From Phanerochaete sordida (taxonomy: Eukaryota; Basidiomycota; Agaricomycetes; Polyporales; Phanerochaetaceae): a DNA stretch of 64,000 nucleotides. The DNA is taken from assembly GCA_019973155.2 (NCBI GenBank), contig BPQB01000050.1:173633-237632 (forward strand). Direction: 5' to 3'. Position numbers and translations under genes: made by a program. Of the stretch, positions 32,994 through 45,182 are shown piece by piece (the first letter of the stretch is position 1; each line of letters starts with the position of its first letter). The notes under the pieces are model-generated. The model was not told the DNA's origin, ran no database searches, and saw nothing but the letters and a program-made list of their open reading frames with translations.

Positions 32994-33974
32994 GGTGCGC
33001 GCGGCGAACTGGACTCACGGAGGGGAGGTCTGTGTATGCGAGGAAAGAGTTGGTTCAGGTTGCATAAAGCAATGGCGAGAATGTTACGGACATTGCCATG
33101 CGCATGCATTCGCCGCGCGTGTACAAGGTTTCCAGGTACAACTGCGTGGATCTCATATCTGTCATGTTGCATTCCAGCGACCTCTGGGAACGCGCAGCTC
33201 GCTCGCGTGACAATCTGCGGCCTTGCTTCTCATGCACCGGGTCTGATTTCAGTGAGTGAATCATTTGCCGAGCGGATGAGCCACGTACAGAACATTTCAT
33301 GACTCGTACTGCAGAGACTCGCGGCATAGCGAGACTTGAGCTTGAACCACGCAATTTCAGTGCCTTTTGACCGGTATGATGTGCATGAGGGTGTTTCGTG
33401 GTAGCACTCCACACGTCTGAACACGCGCTATGTTGCCAGCCAGCTCTTTTGTCCGCAGTCCGTGGACAATATCGCAGCGGCAGCAGCGAAGGTCGGATGA
33501 GGCTCAACGCGCGTCTATACTCTATCCACGTGGTTCGCTTTGGCGCCGTCGACTGCCGAGCCCGCGACGCTTTCTGCTCTCGACCACCATGTTCCGCCGC
33601 GCACTGCGAACTCTCTCTCATACAACCTATTCCGGTTACATTGCTGTCCAACTACAAGAGTCTCACTGCTAGCTCTGGCTCTGGCTTGCGACGAGGCGCG
33701 AAGACTGGCATGGACACCCCGCCTATCCTTGATGTCCACGCCGGAGTTCGCGCTTTCCCTATGTCACCGAACGACGACAACGACTTTCTCCCTCGCCAGA
33801 CCCAGTCCCAGCCCCAGATTCTCAGGCGCGCAAAGGCTGTCGCGTGGTAAGATTCTGTGCACGACATCTGGCTCGTTTTCGTGATCTGCGAGGCAGCAGC
33901 GCACGGCTGACCTTGCCTGGCTTTCGCGCACGACGGGGAAGGGCGTCGCGACTCGCTGGCTGGGATAGGCGCGC

Positions 33975-34003
33975 ATTTTGTCCTGCAAAGTGCAGGACAA
34001 AAT
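33975..34003. repeat. perfect 13-bp inverted repeat, 3-nt loop
   Basis: ATTTTGTCCTGCA, loop AAG, then its exact reverse complement. GCGCGC blocks flank both sides and could lengthen the stem with a small bulge. Confidence 0.85.
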
Positions 34004-34018
34004 GAAGCGCGCGTGTGT

Positions 34019-34036
34019 CTGACGTCTTGACGTCAG
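34019..34036. repeat. 7-bp inverted repeat, 4-nt loop
   Basis: CTGACGT, loop CTTG, ACGTCAG. Each arm contains an ACGT core as in bZIP binding sites, but the pairing with neighbours suggests a structural repeat. Confidence 0.7.
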
Positions 34037-34056
34037 TGCCCTTCCACGCGAGGGGC

Positions 34057-34102
34057 GGGCCAAGCAACTTCTCCAGCACTCTGCTGGAGAAGTTGCTGGC
34101 CC
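34057..34102. repeat. 21-bp near-perfect inverted repeat, 3-nt loop
   Basis: Inner arms GCAACTTCTCCAGCA and exact complement around loop CTC (34079-34081). The stem extends by GGGCCA/TGGCCC past a single bulged A at 34063. Very strong foldback for a random GC-rich spacer. Confidence 0.9.
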
Positions 34103-35020
34103 GTGATTTTCGTCACCTAGAGTTTGACGGGTGCGCTGCTTCCCGCCGTTTCCTCCCCTCCTCGAGCTCTCCCCTCCCCTGATTATTCCCTGCTGTCGTC
34201 CTAGCTCACTTGGTTGCGCGCGCGCTGCTATGTTACGCTGGTGTAGTGATCCATGTTATGTATGTAGTATGGCTGTCCTTCGAACATGAATGCATGTTGC
34301 ATACTCACAACCGCGCCAGCCCGAGTTTGCTTGCAAATAGCAGTACATGTTTTCATCGCTGTATTAGAATGTCTGCGACGTCCGGTGTGCACGATGCCTC
34401 TGTAGTAAGGCGGCACTGCTGTTATGGCGGCCTTGAGAACCTTCCCCTGTCTCTCGCGCGCCTGCGTACGTTTTACCCTCATCGCCCCGCTGTCAGCATG
34501 GACGCTCTCACTTTGCAAAGCACGCGGTCTTTCGGCCGTCTGCCAGCGCGTCCGATGTTCACTCGCGCCACGAAGCCCGGTGCCACGTGGCTTGCCAGCA
34601 GACGCCTTCGTCATGGTTAGGGTTCCCGCCAGGGTTCACTCCCACGCCTGCGTCGAGCCGGTTCGTGACCACGAACACGACCATGGCTCTGCTCACCGCA
34701 CCTTCGCGCACCTAGACTGCCGACGGTGCGCGCCAGCTGTATCATTGCGAGGACGTCGCTTGGTGACCGGTCCTCCGGTGCCCCAGGCAGTCATGTGTCG
34801 CGCGAAAGCGGCAAGTGGCGCGTCGGATGGTGCCCCGGTGGACGCGTCGCGCTCCTCGCCTCCAGGAGCCCCGTCGCAGAAGATGATGTCACGGCCCCAA
34901 GGTTCGTTTATAACCTGCATTTCCAGCCCGCGGGGCCGTGCACACGACTCAACGCGCTTTACATCCCCTCAGCGCTCAGCGTAACTCTATCTTGATCCGT
35001 ACCAACTCTCCAAGACAAAC

Positions 35021-35425
35021 ATGAGCCACCTCACATCCGACGGCGAGCACATCCACGCGACCGAGGCGCAGGTGCGCCGCCCGCTCATACCACGCGCTCA
35101 CCCCAGCTGACATCCCGGCGCGCAGCCTCTGAACTCCGTCGTGCCCCCCGACCCCGCGCAGAACAGCGACGGCCGGTCACAGCGTGCGCCTCCCTCTCTC
35201 CTTTTCTCCCTACCGCAAAGCTGACGAAATCGTACAGTGGCAGACAAGACGAGGGAGCTCGTCGACAAGGCGGCCGCGAAGCTGCCGGCACGCTTCGAGA
35301 ACTACCCGGATACGGACGCGGCGCGCGAGCGTGCGCTGACGGACTCGGTGCGCGCGGGCGTCGTCGACGATATCCCGCTTGAGGAGCAGCGCAAGCTGTA
35401 TGAGGCGGGGCCGCGCGAGGTTTAG
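35021..35425 (+). CDS. small conserved-looking protein, function unknown
   Basis: Three exons with clean GT-AG introns: MSHLTSDGEHIHATEAQ; PLNSVVPPDPAQNSDGRSQ; and LADKTRELVDKAAAKLPARF leading to ENYPDTDAARERALTD, with the end LYEAGPREV and stop TAG 35423-35425. Intron 2 has a GCTGACG branch site followed by TACAG. The product is about 100 residues, hydrophilic, largely helical by composition, with no signal peptide or membrane segment. I do not recognise the family; the tidy splicing and absence of stops argue for a real gene. A TATA-like element lies upstream. It sits alone between two F-box-like genes. Confidence 0.65.
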
Positions 35426-35697
35426 GTGAAGATGGAACGGAACGCATGGACAACGCAAGGATGTAGTATCATTGTAACAATATACAACTCCCTGGTGACT
35501 TGGAAATAATCGAGGCAGGCAAGAACTTGCGTCTCTCCTGGACAGCTGTGCGCGCCTTTGACTGCAAGCCTTCTGAGGTGCGCCGCGCGAGGCCCACGCA
35601 CACACCGCCGCCGTACATCCCGTCAACCTCGAGGCGAAGCCCATTTGCTCCTTCTGTTATCCTCAGGCTCGCCTACCAAGCTCCACGTCCACCCCTC
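35426..35697. other. convergent 3' ends
   Basis: Spacer of 270 nt between the small plus-strand gene and the end of the next F-box-like gene. Nothing else seen. Confidence 0.45.
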
Positions 35698-37152
35698 CTA
35701 CAAGGCGCCCAAACACTGTCGGCTCCCCACCTCGCGGAGCACCCATGCTCTGCGCTGGGCGGTGCTCAGCGCGACTACCTCGTCCCCACGAACGACGTCC
35801 GACGGCGCAGCCAAGATGTCCTTCACGCTGAAACGCTTGGCTTCAGACCCGACGTCGATTATGATGGCCGCCGCCGGGGTGCACGCGATGCTCCGCGCAA
35901 ATATGCGCCCTTCGAGAACACCGTCCATCGCTGCGCTGGCGCAGTCGAGCGTGGGGCACAGCAGGACTAGCCTGGGGACAGAGCCGCCGTTTATACGGAG
36001 GAGCTCCGACTCGAGGTGTGCCAAGAGGGCAGGGATGGCGTCGCCTGGCGTATGGGATGGACAGGAAAACTTGACTTGGGAGATGTACGGACGCCGCCGG
36101 GGCCGCTCGTCCTGACGGGGTGACACGACGTCCACCTCGCCAAGCGATGCCCAAAGCCCGCTTGGTGTGTCGTTGAGTTTGTAGGACCAAAGCACGGTCG
36201 ATTCTAGTGGACAAAGGCGTCAGAATCACAGCACAACACGAGTGTCAGCGTGTCTACCTTCGTCTCGATACGCGAAGCTGTCCATCCGCAGCACGAGTTC
36301 GCGCTTGTACAGCGCGCAGAAGAGCTGCAGATGCTCCACAATCAACGGCTCGATGTGCTCGCGCGAGGACAGTGCACAGCGCTGGGAGGAGAAAATGATG
36401 TTGCACAGTGGTATCCAGAGCGACAGGCCGCCCTCTCCACTCGAAGGACACCCCGCGACGGTAATCCGGATATTCCTCTCCTTGTGCTGCGGAGGCGATC
36501 GAAATCGGTAGGCGGGGGGTGGGGAGACATCGGCGAAAGCGACTTTGTCTAGGACCAGCTCCGCTCGGTCTGTGAGCCCCAGCTGCGCGATGAACCGGAC
36601 CAGATCGCGGCCAGACGGGAGCAGCAGCCCGGAGAGCCTGACCGCATTCAGGCGTCTCGGGGTTGCAGGCAGTGTCCGGGGAAGGGCAGCAGATGGGAGC
36701 AGCGTAGGTTTCTTCGGGGCAGAGGACAGCGTGTCGCCGGTGTCGTCTTGTATGCACCAGTCGCAATATGCGCGAGGGGAACTCTGCGGAAGCCGCAACA
36801 GCAGCTGATGCCCCCACGCGCCGCGGAAATGCGACTGATCGTCGACGATAGCTAGGTGCGCCACGCATGAGCTGATAGGGCAGCCCAGGATGTCGTGTCC
36901 GTCCAACAGCGCGCGCAGCTGCGAAACATCATCTGCGCTCTTCAGTTCGAGGCGTCTGAAAAGCATAGGCCGGATGGCCCTGGCCCAGTAGCGACACGTA
37001 AGGCTGCAGGAGGACAGGCCTGTCTTGTTAGTTGCCGGCGTAGGAAGCGGTGTGCGATCGAATAGCGAATGACGCCTCCTGCTGTCGTCAAGTCGGATGA
37101 GGATAGCTGTAAGGAGCTCTTCAGGAAAAGAAGTTGCTATCTCGCTTGACAT
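35698..37152 (-). CDS. F-box-like protein, type A (A0)
   Basis: F-box-like N-terminus: SFPEELLTAILIRLDDS, then GLSSCSLTCRYWARAIRPML with FRRLELKSADDVSQLRALL. The start ATG (37150-37152) begins MSSEIATS. The following region has CPISSCVAHLAIVDDQSHF and short leucine-rich repeats; exon 1 ends with LVLRMDSFAYRDEG. One intron near 36,200-36,260, then exon 2 with WSYKLNDTPSGLW, GVLEGRIFARSI, KRFSVKDILAAPSDVVRGDE and the C-terminal signature ALSTAQRRAWVLREV. Stop at 35698. The tail lacks the usual R-R-D-E-Y-L-x-E-L end seen in other type-A copies, so it is truncated by about 30 residues or has an unseen extra exon. Presumed SCF substrate adaptor; targets unknown. Confidence 0.74.
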
Positions 37153-37537
37153 CAGTGATGAATGGGATAGGGACGTGGACTGGTGCGACGCTTGTAGAGA
37201 GTGAGGGGGCGGGGACGAGAGCGACTTCACGCCTAGCTAAGCGCAGTGGGCACTGCCTCGCTTCTAGCACGGCCCCGTGGCCGAGGACTACCACAGCAAT
37301 TGACGCGGCTAATCTCCGGTCGCAGCTGCTCAACAACGCGTGAAGAAAGCGTTGCATTCGCAGCCTGTGTGATCAGATGATCGTCTCAAAATTCGCGAAT
37401 AAGTGTCACGTAGAGCGAGCAGCAGAGCAAGAACGAAGCCGATGGTGTGTTGAATGTTACTGAGCAGAGTGGGCTCCGCAGATGTCTCAAGCTCAATAAA
37501 AATGTATACGATTCAGATTCCGTTGCTTCGAAGCTCT
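37153..37537. other. intergenic, no gene seen
   Basis: Promoter side of the F-box-like gene and 3' flank of the hydrolase; nothing else recognised. Confidence 0.45.
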
Positions 37538-38573
37538 TTACTGCTTTCCCAAGAGGTACTTGTGGAACCAGTTGCAGGTCGCCTTGAAAGCGCCTTCCTT
37601 GCCAGCAAGAACCTTGGGGTCGCTCTGGTAATATGGCGACACAGTCAGTTTTGAACCTTCGGACGGAAACCGCGACACTCACGAGATCGCCGCGGACGGA
37701 AAAGCCGTGCGTGCAGCCCTCCCAGTACGTGCGCAGATAACCAGGGGCATACTGGCCGTTGCCCAGCAGCTCGTCCGTCTTCGCCTGCGCCTCGAGCGGG
37801 AACATCTGGTCGACCTCGCAGCTGTTGATCAGCACGGGCACGTTCGACTTCGCCTTGAGGGTCTACCGCGGCACGTCGTCAGCGGACGTTCTCCCACCAG
37901 CACCGCCCACGCGCACCTCCATATCCTGCGGGACTTGCAGCAGCGACGGGTGCGCGACGACGAGCGCGGCGATCGCGTTCTCGAACGCGAGGTTGAAGCC
38001 CGTGCGCGCGCCGTAGCAGTAGCCGGTGACGCCGACCTTCGCGATGCCCTGCGCCTTGAGCGCGGCGAGCACCTTGCGCGCGCGCGGCTCGGAGTAGTCG
38101 ACGCCGTTCCGCCCGAACCACGCCCCGAGGTCGAACGTGCTGCCCGGGTTCAGGCCGTCGGCCGGCGCGGGCTCCTGGAAGAGGTTCGGCACGACGACCT
38201 TGAAGCCGTGGCGCGCGAAGTCGTCCGCGAGCAGCTGCGGCGGCGGGTGAGCGGGCACGGTGGGCACAGGCGGCGCAGAGACGTGCCTTGTTGTTTACGA
38301 GCGCGAGGCCGAAGATGTCGGTGAGCATGAGCACGACCACGTTCTTGTCGTAGTCGCCCTTAGGAGTGGCGACGTAGCAGTCGATGCCGTCAATCTCCTC
38401 GATGGTCCCTACAGGGAACCCATGAGAACGCGTACGGTGAGGCTTCGAACAAAGCGTGTACATACCCTCAGGGGTACCTTCGTGCTTGAAGCCTGCCAGA
38501 TGGTCAGCATTGCAGACACCGCGCAGCACGGGCCGTAGGACGCACCCTTGACACAGTTCTCGCAGAGGCTCAT
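37538..38573 (-). CDS. dienelactone hydrolase family protein
   Basis: Alpha/beta hydrolase of the dienelactone hydrolase type, expected in cytosol, hydrolysing lactones or small esters. Start ATG 38571-38573: MSLCENCVKG, then FKHEGTPEG and TIEEIDGIDCYVATPKGDYD with VLMLTDIFGLALVNNK, LLADDFARHGFKVVVPNLF, the nucleophile elbow GVTGYCYGARTGFNL (Cys), the Asp in INSCEVDQMFP, and the His in WEGCTHGFSVRGDL. The end is CNWFHKYLLGKQ, stop TAA 37538-37540. About 255 residues, the usual size; the Cys-Asp-His triad is complete. Five introns; the one after LVNNK starts with GC (donor AAG/GCACGT, 38281-38286) because no GT donor keeps the frame. The nearby F-box genes have no evident functional link. Confidence 0.9.
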
Positions 38574-39400
38574 CGTCGCCGTGGTACAGCAGCAAGGTGT
38601 TGCAGTGGGAAATAGGGGCTAGTGGTGGGACAGCTAGGTCATCGACCTTGTGACTTTATATCAGTGCCAAGGCGTCCCGGTCCGTCCTGATTGCAGAGTT
38701 CCACGCATGTTCCGCTGCAGCGGTGGTGGTGGGACCGACACCGAACGGTATTCTTCACAGCGCAATCCATGCCTCTTGGTCAGCAGCTCGTCCGTTCCCA
38801 CGACAGCTCGAGCCGTTCGTCATTTGCCTTATGGTGGGGAACACATTCCGGCGGCCAGGCACCCGGGACGCGTATGCTGCAGTATCGGCATACAAAGACG
38901 ATCGATGCACAGGGTGAATCAGCGCGACACGGACAGCGATGTGGAGAGGGGTCGGCAGTCTAGAGACACAGGCATGAGACTATGCGCTATCGCCGATACG
39001 CCTTCGCGCGACGACAGACACGGTCGCGGTGGCGAGCACGTTGATTGGCTGAACGCGACTCGGTCGGGTCCGGCGCAGCACGGATGTTCTCATAGCGAAC
39101 GCTTCTGCCAAAAAGCAGCTCTGTCTTAGCAGCAAGGCGTGTAGATGAGAATACGTACACTCGAGTGGACTGTGTCCGCGCTGTTGATTGCGAGATATGT
39201 CGATATGCAGGCGATCAGTCAAATCTCACTCTTCATGCACATGGCCAGAGAGGTAAAACGGGCGGACTGGAGCGGCATGATGACTGGTATAGGAACAGAG
39301 CAAAGTATCAATGTACATATGGTATCGAATTCTGTGGATAGTGATACAGAAATTAGCGTGGAATATCATACAACAGCGGCACACCAGTGTCCACGAGCGA
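38574..39400. other. 0.8 kb intergenic, no gene seen
   Basis: Promoter of the hydrolase and 3' flank of the next gene. Open frames on the plus strand (38.65-39.5 kb) show no domains. Confidence 0.45.
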
Positions 39401-40270
39401 TTACGCGCCCGAAAGCCATAACTTCATCTCCCTCACGAGCCTCTTTGCTCCCGCCTCCAGACTCTCATCTTTCGTCCGCTGGACCTCGACGACTGTCCGC
39501 TTCCGTTCCCGCGTCGTGAGCACGAGGCCGAGTCGCCGTGACGAGAACGTTACGGACAACGCGTCGAATGGCACCGTCTTCTGCCGGGAGCGGGATCCTG
39601 ACGGACCATTCGTGGGCCTCCTGCCGTCGGCACTGATGAGGCCTTCGCGCATGCCGTACACCCTCACGAGATCTTCCGTGCGAGCGCGTGGTTGGTTCAG
39701 GTCGAAGAGGTCGCGGAAGCTCTCGTCGCGCTCGAGGTGGAGCTCGGTCTCGTCGAGCCAGACGTCCTCGCGGACCTTCAAGGCGATGAACAGATCGAGT
39801 ACTTGTGTTTCACGCTGCAGCGAGCGTATTTGTATCGGAGCGTCGGCTGGTTTGGGGGCGGTGTAGAGCGCAGACGATTGCAGGGGGAAGGGGTCCGAGG
39901 TATACGGCGGATGCACGAGCGAGGCGTACGATGGAATATACGTCGAGCGCAGGACGTGCATGCAGGCTGCGCATGATGCAATGTGAGCTACGCCAGCAGA
40001 CGATTTGTGGGGCTACGCACCGACATAGAACGCTCTGTTTACCAGCCTCAGGCTCACCGTGAGCCAGTACAACGTCTTTCTCTGCTTCTCCAGAGACGAC
40101 CCATTCGTGAACGTCAGGTAGACGATGCGTAGCAGTAGATGCGAGGGCAGCGTGCCCAGCACTGGCGTCGCCCTCGAGTTGTGTGGGAAGGGCGGTGGAG
40201 CTGCGTCTCTGCCAGGCGAGTACGGCGGCGGGGGAGGGACACCTGGCATCTTTTCTTCGAGGATGATCAT
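39401..40270 (-). CDS. conserved basidiomycete protein with F-box-like N-terminus
   Basis: Two exons. Exon 1 starts MIILEEKMPGVPPPPPYSPG (ATG at 40270; an in-frame ATG seven codons on is also possible) and contains LGTLPSHLLLRIVYLTF and LRLVNRAFYV, which resembles a degenerate F-box. A 55-nt-class intron with GTGCGT donor joins to ACMHVLRSTYIPSYASLVHP, then RETQVLDLFIALKVREDVWL, ELHLERDESFRDLFDL, ARTEDLVRVYGMREGLI and RRLGLVLTTRERKRTVVEV, ending REMKLWLSGA. About 270 residues. The dense, highly polar conserved core looks like a single-copy agaricomycete family, unlike the expanded types A and B here. Function unknown. Confidence 0.8.
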
Positions 40271-41065
40271 AGTGACTGTGCGCGTAACAGGGAAGGCTCT
40301 TTATGCGTAGGCGTGTGATGGATTCGTCAGAGGTGTTTGGAGGTTGCGGAAGCAGGGCAAGAGCGTCGGATGTCCGAGTCGTGTCTGAATGCGTAGTGCT
40401 GCGGATGGGCAGGTGCTGTAAGGGGCGACTAGATATGCATCCGCAGTATGAGAGTGATGAGCCAAAGCAGCCCAAAGGATCCGGTCAGCTGCGATGGTCC
40501 AGAGTGTCTGCAGGCGCAGGCTGGTCAGAGGATGAGATAGACCTCGCGCCGGAGGAACTCCGGTAGCGTGGGACGAGATGTCCGAGGTCCTCAACTGCAA
40601 GCGGTGAGAGCGCGAGTATCTGGCAGCCGTGGTACTATATATAACACCTATGCTTTCAGAGCTTCGTACGGCTTGCGGCGAAGAACGTAGAGTGCCAAGC
40701 GAACGGGTCCGAGGACAGAGTCTGGAGGCATAAAGAAGAAACGGTAGATGGTGTCCGAGGTCTGCGTCCCATTCAGCACCAAGGTTCAGTAAGTAAAGTA
40801 GGTCACATAATTGGTAAGAAAAGAGCTTACCACATAAGAAACGTTTTCTTACTACTCGCTTACGGTGGGCTATTACCGCTTGCTTACACCAACTCGCTTG
40901 CCATTAACTCTAGCTGCGCTTTCGCACTTCCTAACTCACCGTCCGCTGCCACTGAGACTGCCGTGATAGTTGACCAGCAGACAGTACTGTCGCTGCTGCA
41001 CATGAACGTTCTATAATCTGATCTCACACACTCCTTGGAGCTCAACGACCTACGCGACAACAACG
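40271..41065. other. divergent promoter region
   Basis: Separates the minus-strand gene at 39.4 kb from MCD4 on the plus strand. It includes a TATATATAAC element at 40,635 and short TAAG/CTTA inverted repeats around 40,813-40,860. No gene seen. Confidence 0.45.
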
Positions 41066-44000
41066 ATGGCCACGTCCACGGCGACCAACCATTCCCTCCC
41101 TGTGGCGAAGCTGCTGCTCATAGGCCTTGTCTTCCATCTCGTCTACATTGGCTCTGTCTTTGACTGCTACTTTACCAGCCCTGTCGTTCATGGCATGGAG
41201 AGGTTTCGTGCGGACACTGCTGGAGCAAAGCGGCTTGTCCTCATTGTCGGTGCGCCAGCCTACACTGTACACTGCAGCTGCTGCTAATATTACTGTTCCA
41301 GGCGATGGTCTCCGAGCAGACCTGCTGTTCAACTTGAATCCATTCCCGAATATTCTTGGTTCTCCGGAGACCGTTGCACCATACCTGCGCACAGTGGCAG
41401 AGACACGAGGAGCGTTTGGGATTTCGCATACCCGCGTTCCGACAGAGAGTAGGCCTGGCCATGTAGCACTCATTGGTATGCTTATGTCGCGTCCCAAACT
41501 CTCAATGATCAATTTATATGAGGAAACGCGTGAACAGGAGGAATGTATGAGGACGTGTCCGCAGTCACCAGTAATGAGCTTCCTTGCAGTCCGTCGAACT
41601 AGTCCCCACTCACGCGCAACCTACTAGGGGGATGGAAGACGAATCCGGTACATATTTCTTCTGCAAAAGCTTGCCGTCCTAGCTGAATCGTCGTCAAGGT
41701 CCACTTCGACTCGGTCTTCAATCAGTCGAGCCACACCTTCTCCTTCGGCTCGCCAGACATCCTGCCTATGTTCGGGCAGGGCGCGACGCCTGGCAAGGTC
41801 GACATGTGGTGCTACCATGAGGACGAAGAGGACTTCACGAAAGACGCGACGGCGCTCGACGCGTGGGTGCTGGACCACCTGCGCGCGCTGTTCCACAACG
41901 CGACCACCAACGCGACACTCGCCACGCAGCTGCGCGAGGACAAAACCGTGTTCTTCCTACATCTGCTCGGGCTCGACACCACCGGGCACTCGTACCGCCC
42001 GCACTCGAAGGTGCGCTTTCGTGACACAAGCAGGGTGCATTGCTCACGGCACTCGTAGGAGTATATGACCAACATTCAGGTTGTGGATACGATTGTACGG
42101 CAGACAGAAGCGCTGTTTACCGAATTCTACGGAGATGAAGACACCGCGTTTGTCTTCACGGCGGACCATGGCATGTCTGTCATTGGGAATCACGGAGATG
42201 GCGGTAGGGTCAGCATTCACTTCACCGCGGATCCTTCGCTGATGACCATTGGCAGACCCGGACAACACCCGCACTCCACTAATCATGTGGGGCGCAGGGG
42301 TCCGAGAGCCTCTGCCCGACACCGAACCATCGTCGCACGACGAATACTCGCGACCCTGGGGCCTCAGCCATCTCTTCAGGCACGATGTCGCGCAAGCTGA
42401 CGTGGCTGCGCTCATGTCTGCTGTGATTGGCGTCGACTGGCCCGTGAACTCCGTAGGCGTGCTTCCTGACGTGGATCACACCAAACCTGGCTACCTGGCT
42501 TTTCCTGGCGGGGCGAAGGACCAGGCTGCCGCTGTGCTGGTAAATGCGAAGGTGGGTGCATGTTGTGCTGTACTGCTCGCATACTCTGATTACAGAGATA
42601 GGTCATATTGGAGCATTACCGCGTCAAGCATGGTAGGAACCCTTCAGTTTGTGCTTGGGCTTCGTACTGATAATGCGATCCAGAGATCAAGCGCGCGAAC
42701 GCTCTCTTCTACAAACCATTCCCTTACTTCACTGAACATGCGGATCTGGAGGATAGCCCCGGGCAGTCAGCCCTCTCCGTGATTCAGATTTTGATTAATC
42801 GTGGACGATACGATGACGCACGAGAGACCGCTGCAACGCTCATCGACCACACACTTGAGGGGCTGCGCTATCTCGAGACGTCAGTTCCTCTTTTCTCTCC
42901 TCTTTACCCTCCGCTGACTCGGTCTGCAGGTACGACCGGACGCTCATCCGCATAATCGTCTTCGCCGCTTATACCGGCTGGATCGCGTACAGCGCAGCGC
43001 ACGTCCTCCCGCGCGCATGGGCGCAGCCGCTCGAAGACGTGCAGTTCCTCGACATCTTCTCCGTGTCGTGCCTGCTCGTGTCGTACCTGCTGTTTGCGCT
43101 GCAGCACACGCCATGGACGCTCTACCTCTACGTCGTCTTCCCAGTGTACTTCTGGCGCGACGCCGTGGCCCGTCTCGGCGGAAGTGTGACGCGGACGTTC
43201 ATGACTGCGCCGCCGAGTACCCTCGGGAAGATCTTTGCTGGAGTGATCGCAGTCGTCGCTGCGCTTGAGAGTATGGTGGTAAGTGTGCTTTGTTGTCTGC
43301 CATGTTCTACCATCTGATGCGCTGCCGTAGCTTGGGTACACACACCGGTCAATTTGGAGTGCTGGGTTTGCGTTGCTCGGTCTCGTCTGGCCGCCCCTGT
43401 TTTGGCCGCGCAAGCTGGTGCGCGAGCGACCCGCTCTGTGGGCCATATGGGCAACCACCTGCCTCGGCTGTGCGTTGTTCCCTCTGCAGTCTGTGGATAA
43501 GACTGAGAGCCTTGGTTGGATGTGAGTCCTGATTCCATACACGATCCCGCCTTGTTCTCACATCGGCGTAGTATGGGCGGGGGTGTCATGATGTTCGCCT
43601 GGGGATCCTACTTGTTCTATCTCTACAAGGACCAGATAAGCTCCAGCACGAAGCTCGCTCTTTATGCGCAGGTATGCCTGGATAAACCTATGAATGTGCA
43701 TGACTAACGCTTATCAGCTCGCGCTCATCGTAGCGAGCATGGCCGTGACTTTCAGTTCCACACGGAGCCTGCAAGCCAAACTTGGTCTGCCGCTAGTCAA
43801 TCAGGTCGCGGGATGGCTCATCCTCGGTCCGTCTGCGTCTCTACCGCCACTCGCCCCCACTCACCGTCTTTGATAGTGGCGGCGCTCGTCGCACCCTTCG
43901 CACTGCGCACGCAGCGGCTCGCGCCCGAGACGCGCACGCTGACACTCTTCCTCGGGTTCGCCGTCATCTTCGTGATTCTCTCCATCAGCGTCGAGGCGTA

Positions 44001-44831
44001 CTTCTACACGCTCTACTCCGCGGCGCTCCTCACGTGGACGCAGGTCGAGGCCGCGCTGAAGGCACACCGCGCGCCGCGGCCGACGCACGACAAGAACCGG
44101 CTCGTGCGCGGGTACGAGGCCACCGCCGACGACGTGCGGATCGCGGTGTTCTTCCTGTTCTTCGTGCAGGTTGCGTTCTTCGGGACTGGAAAGTGGGTCG
44201 TGTCTGTCGTCAGCGGATATAGCACATAGCTGACGTCTTACAGCGTGGCGTCGATATCGTGCGTATTGCTGCCAGCCGCGCCGCCCATTACTAACCAGCC
44301 TCCAGATCATTCTATCTGGAGCCAGTGTACCGACTCGTGCCGATTTTCAATCCGTTCCTCATGGCTGCGCTCCTAGTATGTCGCCTAACTGGCTGCGGAG
44401 AGACTCTTGATGACTAGAACCTCGACAGATCTCGAAAATCGTGGCGCCGTACATCATGCTCTCCGTGTACTTTGCGCAGCTGAACCACAAGCTGGGTCTC
44501 CCACCCTTCAGCCTGTTTCTCGTGGCGCTCGCGCTTACAGATGGTACGTATTCTCCTCCGACTCGCTTACTCTTGCTGACAGAACCCCACTCAGTCATGA
44601 CACTGACGTTCTTTTTCAACGTCACGGACACCGGTATGTGCTAGCAGCGCTCGTGCCTGTTAGAGAACCAGTCTGACGAGACTCTGCACAGGCTCGTGGT
44701 TGGAGATTGGCCAGACGATCAGCTTCTTCTGCATCAGCTCGCTGCTGCTCGTCTGGTCTGCAGGAATCTGTGCGCTCGGAGAGTGGCTCGTGGGATCACC
44801 TGCCCTTGCGCCGAAGACGAAGGCAGCGTAG
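41066..44831 (+). CDS. MCD4: GPI ethanolamine phosphate transferase 1 (MCD4/PIG-N)
   Basis: ER membrane enzyme that adds ethanolamine phosphate to the first mannose of GPI precursors. Start ATG 41066: [20 protein letters not shown], a membrane anchor, then the metal-dependent transferase domain: [35 protein letters not shown] (candidate nucleophile Thr), [53 protein letters not shown] and PLIMWGAG. The C-terminal half has about twelve or more membrane helices ([67 protein letters not shown]) ending [11 protein letters not shown], stop TAG 44829-44831. Total length near 940 residues, normal for the family. About a dozen short GT-AG introns, all frame-keeping. Essential housekeeping gene; no sign of decay. 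Confidence 0.95.
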
Positions 44832-45182
44832 CTTCGCATCAAGTACATATTCATATACAGAATGTCAGGGTAATAGCCGTCGTAATATGTTGTGTAGCGC
44901 CCCCAGAGCAATGGACGCTATCGCTGGTTATAGTCTGCTAACTCAGGAGAGAGCAATGGCGGTCATCGCATTCATTCGTTTGAAGGCTGTATGGTAGAGC
45001 ACTGGCGAATTGCGGCCTATTCGTTGATGACCATCCTTGAGATGCCCAGCCATCTGGTTTTGCCGCGTTCGGTGGCTCGAGCGTCAGACAGCGCACACGA
45101 GAAGCTCGAAAAGCATCTATATCTCCGTAGTCTGGTGTACACTCTTCTAGATCTCCCAGCGCCCTCCATCCCACCGGGAAGC
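44832..45182. other. convergent 3' ends
   Basis: 350 nt between the stops of MCD4 (+) and the carrier (-). No gene recognised. Confidence 0.5.

Larger units (their letters stand above)
32994..35020. other. 2 kb intergenic with hairpin cluster
   Basis: No protein gene recognised. Contains the three inverted repeats at 33.97-34.10 kb (separate entries). Some open frames (plus 33398-33850) lack any recognisable feature. A TTTATAAC element at 34,907-34,914 lies about 107 nt before the following gene's ATG. Confidence 0.45.

Noticed and set aside
32094..33302. Plus-strand frame of 402 codons
   Set aside because: Fully antisense to F-box B1, which has a conserved domain order; composition is that of a shadow frame.
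40800..40870. TAAG/CTTA repeats upstream of MCD4 as a CRISPR-like or attachment site
   Set aside because: Short and imperfect in a eukaryotic promoter region; more likely simple sequence.
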